Source: Cordylochernes scorpioides (lineage: Eukaryota > Arthropoda > Arachnida > Pseudoscorpiones > Chernetidae). From it: a DNA stretch of 64,000 nt. The stretch spans positions 136,260,026-136,324,025 of the forward strand of contig CP092863.1 in assembly GCA_030710605.1 (NCBI GenBank), written 5' to 3'. Below are positions 55,461-64,000 of the stretch, piece after piece. A program made the translations under genes and the position numbers. The notes beneath the pieces were generated by a model that made no database searches, was not told the DNA's origin, and saw only the letters and a program-made list of their open reading frames with translations. Numbering within the stretch: the stretch's first letter is position 1; the number at the start of each line of letters is the position of its first letter.

Positions 55461-55924
55461 CGATTTATCGATACAGTTTGGTGCAAAAGATATTGAATAG
55501 CCTCATAAGATCTTAAATTATATTTACATATGTTAATCTTCATTCTCAATATGAAAAGATCGAATAAAATATTTAAACATGTTGGGTTAATAGAGTGATC
55601 AAATATGATGTATTAGTTCTCCATCTGTTATGTGAAAATTTAACTATTTTGACGCGTTTGATTCTTTTTTAAAATAAAAGAATTTTCTACTACCCTTACT
55701 GCAATGATATAAGTATTTGTATATAAATGGAAAGGTCTGGCTCATCAGTGATGAATCCTCCCAGCTGTTTCGCCAGTTTTAATCTACCATTGATATAAAA
55801 ACTATTTTCTACTGCCCTTACTGCAATAATAAATTAATGGGAGAGGCCTTCCCATGGCGTTGCTCAACTCAAGACCAAGATGGTACTTATAGATGCTAGC
55901 TTAACCACTCCTGTTTTCTTCATT
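55461..55924. other. AT-rich spacer with MITE fragments
   Basis: Pieces of the TTCTACTG..CTTACTGCAATG family near 55680 and 55805; no gene. Confidence 0.5.
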
Positions 55925-56430
55925 GCCCCGGGATGAAGGATGACGCCGAAGAGATAGGCCTGCAGATCCAGGGGCATATCACAGGAAGCAAACACCTCCC
56001 GGAGCAGGGGTTGCATGGCTAGGCAACTCTAATATCTGTGGGTCAGCGACCCCTCGCTGGACCAACAGGCGGCACAGTTGGCACTTCTCGAGGCAGGATG
56101 TGGGTGGAGGGCCAGCCGTAGAGCGATGTCTGCGTCGTGCCCCGAGAAGCAGTTGCGACTCAGGTCGTCCCAAGTAATGGAGTGGGGTACATCCACGGTG
56201 AACATCCACCGTGTAGCAAGTTCGGTCACAGGATGCTCCTGGAACCGTGCTGAGTCCAGAGCCCTGTGCGCCTTCTGGCTAGTGAGGCGGGTAATAGGGT
56301 TGCCGATCCCCACAGAACGATGGTCTCCGCCTCGTACTCCACATAATAGCTGGAGCTGGCGTTTTCCCGCAGGAGACGCTGGCAGAAGGCTTCCAGGTGC
56401 TGCGCGTCAAGGAGCGCGCTAGAGCAGGAG
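55925..56430 (-). pseudogene. GC-rich protein-like fragment, frameshifted
   Basis: About 500 bp visibly richer in G and C than anything around it. The minus strand gives protein-like stretches in successive frames: LDAQHLEAFCQRLLRENASS with VEYEAETIVLWG (about 56410-56310), then a 94-residue stretch from 56313 with FTVDVPHSITWDDLSRN and FSGHDADIALRLALHP, then LREVFASCDMPLDLQAYLFG (about 56010-55940). Two frameshifts (near 56310 and 56030) would be needed to join them. I do not recognise the family. It could be a decayed host gene piece, a retrocopy or a captured sequence. Confidence 0.45.
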
Positions 56431-56442
56431 CATAATCAGAGA

Positions 56443-56552
56443 AGTGTGAACAAGATAACCAAGTGTGAACAAAATTATCTCGTCCCCTTCAAAAGAACAG
56501 ATGACCAGCGACATCAAAGGCTTTCTACTTCCTTAAGTTTTGTTCATGAGTG
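56443..56552. mobile_element. Mariner-type MITE right end
   Basis: A partial 111-bp unit (GATAACCAAGTGTGAAC) and the right TIR (GTTCATGAGTG) followed by TA. The left end is missing or replaced by the GC-rich block. Confidence 0.7.
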
Positions 56553-56559
56553 TAATACA

Positions 56560-56916
56560 TCTATATATATATATATAAATCAATGTTTGTATGTTTGTTT
56601 GTATGTCCGGTATACAAATTCGCAGTAGTTCACTAATTCAAACCAAAATTTCCATACATAGGTAAAAACACGGAGAAGACGATAGACTATTTTAAAAAAT
56701 ATATAAATCAATTATTTAAACTATATATTCAAATTATTCTACTTAGCTCACGAACAGCGCCCTCTATCAAATATTAGATTAAATTATGCTGATGCAAACA
56801 AATAGATATTGCTAATAACAAACAATTATTTAAAAAAAATCTTATCTAAATATATATCACTCGGGTAGATATGCACACGGATCAATCCCGGGGCGAAGCC
56901 CGGATCACCCGTCTAG
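56560..56916 (+). mobile_element. 357-bp non-autonomous Helitron
   Basis: TCTATATATATATATATAAA at the 5' end after host A, and a CCCGGGGCGAAGCCCGG hairpin plus CTAG (56913-56916) before T. The 5' 200 bp match the composite Helitron 21680-22375 (GTCCGGTATACAAATTCGCA). No coding capacity. Confidence 0.9.
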
Positions 56917-56934
56917 TAGTATATATTAAAAATG

Positions 56935-57235
56935 AAAAGGCATATCCTGACCAGGAGCACATGTGTTTTTCAGAAGGCAGAACGCCATCTGGTTGAACAG
57001 AAATCAACTAAACATTGATTTAGCCTGTTCCCTGATATTTGGCCAACCCAATTTCTTGATAAATCAAGAAAATCCATCCACGAACGCGTTTCGCGCTTTT
57101 GGCGCTCGTCAGCGTGGAGTAGGCTGTACCACTACGACCAAAAAGATTTTTGGTGCCAGTGACTTCTTGAGAAACAAAGAAATGGGCATTTAAGGCCAAA
57201 CTTGCGTAAATACGCTTAACATATTTTATGTGGAA
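56935..57235. repeat. Family C repeat, reverse, CTCF core decayed
   Basis: Reverse copy of the 49163-49615 core. The CTCF-like site has decayed to ACGCCATCTGGTTG. Confidence 0.65.
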
Positions 57236-57483
57236 TATATTCAACTATTTATAAAATTAATTTTCATATAATCGAAAATATTTCAAAATATAATAAATAT
57301 TAATTTATTATTTACTCTATGAATAAATTAAGAAGGACGATCGGCCACGCTGTCGACGACGACCGGAAGTTAGTAAAGGGGTTTAAAGATAAATTAGGGA
57401 GTTTTACTCCTGTGTTGGGTCGAGTTTTAAATTTATGGAGAGGGAGTTAATTAACTAGGTAGCCCAGCCAGTAAATCTCGGAG

Positions 57484-57848
57484 ACGGATGGCGTTTGTCC
57501 CGGACTCCTCATCTTGCGGACCACGCAAACAGGAGGAGTCCTGAAGGACTTGATAAGTCTGCCATGTAATTATCTTTCCTTTACGTAGAAGTTGGATGTT
57601 GACTTCCTAGAGAAATCACATATATTAATCTATATATAGATGTCGTAATATATACTCTTCCAGGAATAATAAAGCCAACCTACAGACAACCCAGAGAGAG
57701 AGGTAACTTGAAACACCAGCGACATTCCAAGGGGAGACCACTGGGGCCCGTCAGTTAACACCTCGGGACTTTTAAGACAGTTGGGGATTGTGGGCGACAC
57801 GAACGGCCGCCCGGCTGTGCCGGTCCCGTCTCTCTCTCCCTCTCTCTG
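57484..57848. repeat. Inverted repeat arm 2 (with 53963-54328)
   Basis: Reverse copy of arm 1. Its outer edge is a CT-rich microsatellite. Confidence 0.85.
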
Positions 57849-57905
57849 GTTGCCTGGGTTCCTCTTCCAAATTGTGGTGTGTTTCTTTCCCCACCTTATA
57901 ATACC

Positions 57906-57937
<32 letters not shown>

Positions 57938-58930
57938 AGTAATGTAGTTGGATGACTGTAGTGTGGCATGTTGGTTACAGTCGTGGTGGTCACAATGTTT
58001 AGAGTGGGTTCAGGCGTGGAATTGGGATTACACAAAAGGACGAGACATGTTGGATGTCACCATAGAGATGACGAGAGAGTAAGTGAAGCCGACACCGGTC
58101 AGGGGAGATCTGTTGAGAGGGGTGTGTCAATCCTCGTGTCTTAAAACGGACTGATCTGTTTGAGCAAGAAGGGGGCACACCTGGGAACCCGACATGTTTT
58201 TCGGGCCTTTTTCCTCCACTGGCGCCGGCTGTCACTCACTCGAAATTTTATTTCTGTCACCTTGGCAATTATACTACATCTAAACAACACATGGAGATAT
58301 AGGTATATATTGGAATATATTACAACATATATATATATATATATTGTTATGTCGTACCCAGACGCTATTCGTGTACTTTGTCTACTCAGTATACCACAAA
58401 GATACACATGTGATTTCGAAGGGATTGCAGCTAAAGTTAGCGCGTTTTATTGTATCTCACTTAACAGAAGGAATACAACATTGGGATTTGCCTTCAACCT
58501 CCCCGTCAGAAGAATTCTTGGTGCGCCGTGGATGTCACTCTTGTGAATGGTTCCGCTTCAAAGCACTGGTCTTTCAAAAACTCCACTTTATTTCCAACCA
58601 CCATATATATACAATATATTTACACACGTAGGCAGACACTCCTGGTCAAATATCATATAAATATATGTCATAATTTGTATAGTTAATGACAAGAGATATA
58701 ATTTATTTTCGACAAAATAAGTATGTAAATATGATACGCTTGTGTTAAAATGTAAATATGTAAATTCATCCATATATAAAAGCTGTACAAAAGATAAAGG
58801 TGGCAGATATCGCGGGCGCGCTGTTCGCTTGCAGGAACTAATTATGGGTTGCGTCCATTCATTTGACCACGACAGCTACGACATATATATATATACAGAG
58901 TTATAACTATAAAGCTTTAATACAGATTAA
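57849..58930. other. Non-coding mosaic, no gene supported
   Basis: (TG)n near 57920 and TA-rich runs near 58330. Frames of 80-130 codons occur on both strands (for example 58160-58546 plus) but show no recognisable domain. TGTCATAATTTGTATA at 58666 matches the start of the solo LTR at 43236, and GCGCCGTGGATGTCACTCTT near 58522 matches the small-Helitron interior, so this is likely TE debris. Confidence 0.5.
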
Positions 58931-58934
58931 GGGT

Positions 58935-59605
58935 TTTAAAATTACAAAATATTTATCACAATGAGTTTCTTTTAATTTTAAAATGCTTTATTTCAAGCGA
59001 TAATCGCTTTTCAACGTGCTTAAAAAACATCGACTCTATCTAAATACTTTCGTTCACATTTTTATAATACTCAATTTGTTACAAACCACGGAAATTTCAA
59101 AATATTTTAAAAATAGAATAAAGGCAGTGAAGGATTCAAGTTGCTTTTGTGGTTTTGAGGAACAAACCTCAAGACATCTACTGATCGATTGTCCAGCATT
59201 TCAAGATTATAGAATGAAGAATGAATTGATAAATTTGATAAAATTTGATTTCCGATAAAAAATCATTTTTAAAGTTCAATTCACATTTTGTAAATACATT
59301 CTGTACTTTCTACAAAATCTGGATCTCTAATGTTTTCATGCGTTGAATAATGTAAATAACTTATGTAAATTAACTTTTCTCCTTGTTTGGCGCAAGTATC
59401 CCTTGCGGGATATAGAGCTTTGGAAATAAAATAATTGTAATTGTAATTTTAATCTAACAAGAAATATTTACAAATATTAGATATAGTCGATATTTTTTTG
59501 ACCGTTGAAGAGCGATTATCGCTTGAAAGCTTCTAGCATTTTAAAATAAAAAGAAACTCTCTCATTGTGAGGAAATATTTTGTAATTTTAAAAGTTTTTC
59601 ACAAT
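58935..59605. mobile_element. Inverted-arm element holding a LINE tail
   Basis: Arms at about 58935-59015 and 59505-59600 are inverted copies (AAGCGATAATCGCTTTTCAACG / CGTTGAAGAGCGATTATC...). The centre is occupied by the LINE fragment, which therefore inserted into the hairpin's loop. Confidence 0.75.
59016..59440 (+). pseudogene. LINE ORF2 C-terminal tail and 3' UTR
   Basis: The 80-residue frame ends with SCFCGFEEQTSRHLLIDCPAF, the C-x-C-x8-H-x4-C zinc motif at the end of jockey/R1/I-type LINE ORF2 proteins, followed by a stop at 59256-59258. The 3' part ends in a GGAAATAAAATAATTGTAAT-type simple tail near 59440. The RT and endonuclease domains are missing through 5' truncation. Confidence 0.75.
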
Positions 59606-60096
59606 TTCATCATGAAAGGATTAAGGGTGTGTTTATGGAATCTATAGACATAATCTTATAGTTCTGTAGAGGTGTATGTATCTTGAAAAATAGATAAGAT
59701 TAACTAAGGAAAGTGTAAGATAAAGTACCTATCTATTCGTTAAAACATCCCTCTGTAATTTGAAGCAATTACACTTCTTCACCACCAAATTAACTCTGAG
59801 AATCGATGATTTCTGATGATTTGTTCTCTTCCTTCAGAACTATCTAGCCACGCCTTTGAGGACATTTGTCTTCTGCTTCTTGGAAAATGATCCATTCTCT
59901 TTATTTGGTCGTTCTGAAATTACCAGAGATTGATCTTATATATAGGATTTAAGGTAAAAGTGTAAATGATATTATAATTATAAAATTATTTTTCGCAATG
60001 ATTATCTTGTTTTAAAATTTGAAATTTATTTTTTTGAGAACGAGAATTAGTCTTCTACAGGTTTAAAATCAGCGAAAATATTGAGTTTGACATATC
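59606..60096. other. AT-rich spacer, nothing recognised
   Basis: No gene or structured repeat that I can support. Confidence 0.5.
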
Positions 60097-60515
60097 CATT
60101 CGTGGATAAAACTTTAGAAAGTGGAAAGTCTCTATCCTGCCGGTTGTCTCATTTATTGAAAGAATCAGAATCAATTTCATTCACACTTGGTTATCTCGTG
60201 TGTCTTCAATAAAGGTGACTATGTATCAAATATCTTTCAGAGTTATTGTTTGAATCCCGATATACATACTGAAAGGTACAACTTCCTTATACATTCCTAA
60301 TGCCATTTATGCCTTGGTTACATCCATAGGCCGTCCAGGACGTGGTTCATTTTGTGCTGATTTTCGGACCGTTTTAAATTCATTCATCCAGTAATATATG
60401 GTCTTATATGATTACTAAGTCTCCATGAACTTCGTTCAGCTCGTCTTGAATGTTTGATAACAAACGACCAACGACATCAAAGACTTTCCATTTACTCAAG
60501 TTTTATACATTAGTC
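60097..60515. mobile_element. Mariner-type MITE relative with transposase piece
   Basis: Diverged ends (CATTCGTGGATAAAAC and its inverse at 60497-60515) belong to the CACTCATGGACAAAAC family. It has one 111-bp unit (about 60177-60290) and then a decayed transposase fragment instead of an array. Confidence 0.75.
60290..60450 (-). pseudogene. Mariner transposase N-terminal fragment
   Basis: The minus strand reads, with two or three stops or frame breaks, a helix-turn-helix-like YKTIYYWMNEFKT followed by RKSAQNEPRPGRP. The RPGRP-type linker after the paired-like HTH is typical of mariner-family transposases. The catalytic domain is absent. Its position between TIRs of the 111-bp family suggests a mariner parent for those MITEs. 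Confidence 0.65.
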
Positions 60516-60916
60516 TACCTTTTATTAATTCAAAATTTGATATAAGAACAACTAAGACACTAAATAACGTCCTCAAAGGCACAAAAAAAGAGTGTAAAAA
60601 TTGACGATGACTAATTGATCACCTTTAAAATGATGATATATAATGATGACGATAAACGTATTTTAGACCTAATGATTATGATCCCATATCTCTTTCTCTC
60701 TTATATTGATACCCAAATGTAAACGTACAAAAGGAGTACAGACAAACTAATTCTATAATGTGTTATAAAATGAACTAAGCTTCCATGGCTAAGTTTCTTA
60801 TGCAAACCTTTTATTTTCAAGTTTTCGTACTTGTCAGTTCTTTCAACAGAAGTATCACATTAACAATTTAATAATAAATACTATTTTTATATATAGATTA
60901 TTATTTACATATTTTA

Positions 60917-61065
60917 AATTTCAAAACTATTATAGACGCGTATGATTCTTTTTTTTTTAAATAAACAATTTTTACTGTCCTTACTGCAATGGAAATATTG
61001 TTTATTTTTTTAAAAAAGAATCATACGTGTCTATAATAGTTTCGAAATTTGATAACAGATGGCGC
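60917..61065. repeat. Foldback MITE, ~150 bp
   Basis: AACTATTATAGACGCGTATG ... inverse near 61030; same family as 55285 and 53463. Confidence 0.85.
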
Positions 61066-61377
61066 GTAAATGCATCTTAACATATTTTAAATACTTATGA
61101 TATTGAGAGAAATATATTACAATATCTTTGTATGTGGAAAATATTCTTTTAAATATACGTGCATGGTGGATACGTGCTGGTTGAACGATATTTCGAGACT
61201 TCAAATTTAATAAATTCGTGAACTATTGTGGTGTATATAGAAGACTGCCTACATCTATGGGGTAGTATTTGTCCATATTGTTTCGTATGTTTCTGATATT
61301 TCTATGCATCTGTTTATTATTTTTTGCTGTTTGGTTATCATAGATTCTATTATAAATCTTTGGTAATTACCTATTTT

Positions 61378-61716
61378 GAGGAGGAGGGGGAGCAGTAACA
61401 AGCTCGCTAAAAAACCTGGGCTCAGCTGGCCCGGCTGATAGTACCCTGTAAGGGCTCCTGATCCAGGGATACAGGATGAGTCTGTGCTCCATGTTAGGAA
61501 CAGCTGTACATGGCGTCTGTTCCTCATGTCAGAGGCGGCCATTTCATATTAGAGCTAAGTCGGCCTGCCACTGAGTAGTTTTCTCAGTCTTAATGAGAAA
61601 GGCAGACGCATTCTACTTCACCCAGTCATGAAGGTTGTCAAACAGACACCATCAAGGGTCACAACTTGATACCCTAATATGATTGAGTTGAGATAAGAAA
61701 GAAAAAGAAGAAGACT
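61378..61716 (+). repeat. Family A retroposon, opposite orientation
   Basis: The copy whose (GAA)n-type tail is on the plus strand (AGAAAGAAAAAGAAGAAG at 61696-61713). Slightly diverged from 7623-8004 and lacking its first bases. Confidence 0.7.
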
Positions 61717-61946
61717 TATTGTGAAATAATTCTATATTTGAGATATTGTTGCATATTTATGTCTACATATTCCATTATAGATATGACATGTATAAATTAT
61801 TCAGTATCTCACTCACTTTCTTGTGTTAAACCCACATTATATATATCAGACGAGAGAATGATATTACAATATAGAACTATAAATTGTTGCTCATTTAGAT
61901 TTTATTATATTCTACATAGAAACCTATTGGATAAAATATACTATTA
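61717..61946. other. AT-rich spacer, nothing recognised
   Basis: A 91-codon frame crosses into the following MITE and is not supported as a gene. Confidence 0.5.
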
Positions 61947-62286
61947 CAGTGGACCCTCGGTTTACGAGCACCTTGGAGTACGAGCTTTTCGCAGTACGAG
62001 CAAAATTTTTTGAAAAATTTTACCTCGGATTACGAGTGAAATTTCGCATTACGAGCAACTCGTGATGGTTGCCCGTAATCGTGATGGATGAAAATTCACT
62101 GGGATCCCTCCCTTCAGATCAGATTCGGGAAATATGTAAAATGTGGGAAACTGTGCAATTGTTCGTAGCAAGAAGAATTGCCCGAGTTTCAATTATTAAA
62201 ATAAGAAATTAGTTTCGCACTACGAGCGTTTTGGAGTACGAGCATGGCTCTGGAACGGATTATGCTCGCAAACCGAGGGTCCACTG
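61947..62286. mobile_element. Pogo/Tigger-type MITE, 340 bp
   Basis: TIRs CAGTGGACCCTCGGTTTACG and its inverse (one mismatch) are flanked by TA. The CAGTGGACCCTCGG end is characteristic of pogo/Tigger elements. No transposase inside. Confidence 0.9.
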
Positions 62287-62716
62287 TATTATATTTGGCA
62301 TACACAATAATTGTTTTTTATACAATAATTCTTGTATACAACAATCTTGTATAACGAATGAAGACATTAAGACGTGAATGTTTCTTTCTGTACAGTTGTT
62401 GGGAATCTTTTATGGTTCAGACAATGAAACAATAAATAATAAGTTTACTTACAGCTGAAATGGGTTTAAAGAATTAGGCGATTTTACCTTTTAAAAGAAA
62501 GTATTTTGAATTTATTAATTTCAAAGAGAGGGAGCATAAAAAAAACATTTAACAATTACATTTACTAATTATATATAAAAATATATCACTCGTTTTTTTC
62601 TTCTTTTTATATTTCAAAATTGTCAATCTAAGGGTATTTTAAGATCATTGATTTATTATTTTAAAACATTTTCCTTCTTTTTTTTTCCAACAACAGTTTC
62701 TTTTAGTCTTTTTCTT
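62287..62716. other. AT-rich spacer, nothing recognised
   Basis: No gene. Confidence 0.5.
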
Positions 62717-62790
62717 ACAGTAAAAGCAGTTGCCTACTTTTACCCACCATGATTATCATGGCCTATACCACGTGTACCTGGAGTAAGCAA
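62717..62790. repeat. Single CATGATTATCATG repeat unit
   Basis: TTACAGTAAAAGCAGT and CACCATGATTATCATGG as in 50330-50560. Confidence 0.7.
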
Positions 62791-62819
62791 AAAAAAAATA
62801 ATAATAACTCACCATCTAT

Positions 62820-64000
62820 AAATAACGAATGAAAACATTAAGACGCGAATGTTTCTCTTCACAAATAAATCAAACTTCTACTGTCCTTACTGCGATGAAA
62901 AAAATATTGGAGGGGTTAGCTCATCAGTGGTGAACTCTCCCAGCGGTTTCGCCAATTTAATCTACCAGATAGCTCTAATACTGTATTGGATCATTCTGTT
63001 TTTATATGCTAAACTGAAAGGTATGGTATTTAAGTAGACTATGGACATAAGCTTTTAGGACAGTAGAATTACATGGAGGGTTAACCACTGATGACAGAAG
63101 TTTGATTTATGTGTGAAAAGAAACATTAGCCGTCATAGCAAACTATGGAAATAAGCTTTTAGGACAGTAGAATTACATGGAGGGTTAACCACTGATGACA
63201 GAAGTTTGATTTATGTGTGAAAAGAAACATTAGCCGTCATAGCAAACTATTAAATAAGCTTTTAGGACAGTAGAAATACATATAAATATTTGCATCGAGC
63301 AATGCTCTTCCGCAAACAATAAGTACAAGGCCAGTTAGGTATAATTAATTCTAAGGCGATAACGTTGTTAGGTAGCGGAACGAGAATACTAGGAAAGTCC
63401 GCCACTTTCATATAACAATTTAAGTGTTCTGTCCAAGTAGATCCTCTCTACCTACTTTTTTTGCTGGAAAAATCAGAGATAAACTTCGTAAAATTATTTA
63501 ATAGGCTCACTACTTGATTGCCCTAATATTCCAAGGAAGGAAAGTTAAACAATTAAAACAGTTAAAGTTAAAAGAACTAGAACAAGGACAGCGACAATCC
63601 CAGCTGCTCACTCGAAGCGCACAAAGCCTCGTCTTCTTGGGGACTCCTTCCGGCACTTGATGTTATCCTAGTTTTATAGGAAACGCGCTGTGGAAGTTGA
63701 TTTGCATAGACCTTTTCCTAAAGCCTAGTTTGCATAAAGTCTTCTTTCTTTTAATCTTGCAAAATTTGCCTAGGCTTTCTTACAAACGTGTTATCTATAT
63801 ATAAGATATGGAAGTATTAAAGCACGAATGTTTCTTTTATACAAAACAAACTTCTACTGTCCTTACTGCGATGAAAAAATATATTGGGAAGGCTTGGCTC
63901 ATCAGTGGCTAACCCTCCCAGCATTTTCACCAATTTAATCTACCAGATCGTTTCTTTATACTCTAATATTGTATTGGATCATTCTGCTTTTATATGATAC
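62820..64000. repeat. MITE half-copies and 105-bp duplication
   Basis: Half-copies of the TTCTACTGTCCTTACTGCGA family at about 62825-63000 and 63800-64000. Between them a unit of about 105 bp (AAGCTTTTAGGACAGTAGAA ...) is duplicated in tandem at 63049 and 63154. 63320-63790 is unique AT-rich sequence without a gene. 63280-63340 is the relative of 4270-4322 that lacks the small Helitron. Confidence 0.65.

Noticed and set aside
58160-58546. 128-residue plus-strand frame
   Set aside because: No recognisable motif, overlapping frames of similar size on the other strand, and repeat-derived pieces within it.

Overview
The window is AT-rich, repeat-dominated eukaryotic nuclear DNA. I found no intact host gene. 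Every long open reading frame belongs to a mobile element or is a broken copy. The mix of Helitrons, a Tc1-like element, a Ty3/gypsy and a Ty1/copia element, a GIY-YIG Penelope-like element, LINE tails and many foldback MITEs fits an invertebrate animal. The copia primer site (internal initiator-tRNA-Met type) and the Tc1 protein style lean towards an arthropod. That lineage call is inference.

Layout. Bases 1-24764 and about 29498-47458 are two copies of one segment. A run of exactly 100 N (24765-24864) ends the first copy, and 24865-29497 lies between them. The copies are nearly identical base for base but differ by clean insertions. Only copy 1 carries a Helitron with a helicase remnant (5745-6963), a 4.6-kb gypsy element (10748-15368), a 4.4-kb copia element (16611-20979) and a composite Helitron (21680-22375). 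Only copy 2 carries an inverted Penelope-like pair (35750-38476) and a probable solo LTR (43236-44138). Each insertion can be checked against the empty site in the other copy. The arrangement could be a true duplication or two haplotypes placed end to end across the gap.

Shared parts of the duplicated segment are a non-autonomous Helitron carrying the N-terminal piece of a Rep/helicase gene, a dead Tc1-like element, a small Helitron with a nested MITE, minisatellite-bearing TIR elements, a 12-bp-TSD retroposon, a repeat with CTCF-like motifs, a LINE tail and a 0.57-kb foldback hairpin.

From 47460 to 64000 the sequence is a mosaic. It holds a Helitron containing a tRNA-Gly-like sequence (47702-48045), a second Helitron end beside another tRNA-Gly-like sequence (54399-54620), LINE C-terminal fragments (49740-50168, 59016-59440), several foldback MITEs, a pogo/Tigger-type MITE (61947-62286), a 365-bp inverted repeat pair (53963-54328 / 57484-57848) and two GC-rich protein-like fragments of unknown origin (53522-53715, 55925-56430).

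The most distinctive theme is a mariner-type MITE family (TIR CACTCATGGACAAAAC) whose interior is a 110/111-bp tandem repeat array of variable length. One short member (60097-60515) holds a decayed mariner transposase fragment instead, which points to the family's parent. The gypsy and copia elements have identical or nearly identical LTRs and single long reading frames, so they are recent. The gypsy reverse transcriptase has Ser-Met-Asp-Asp where Tyr-x-Asp-Asp is expected.
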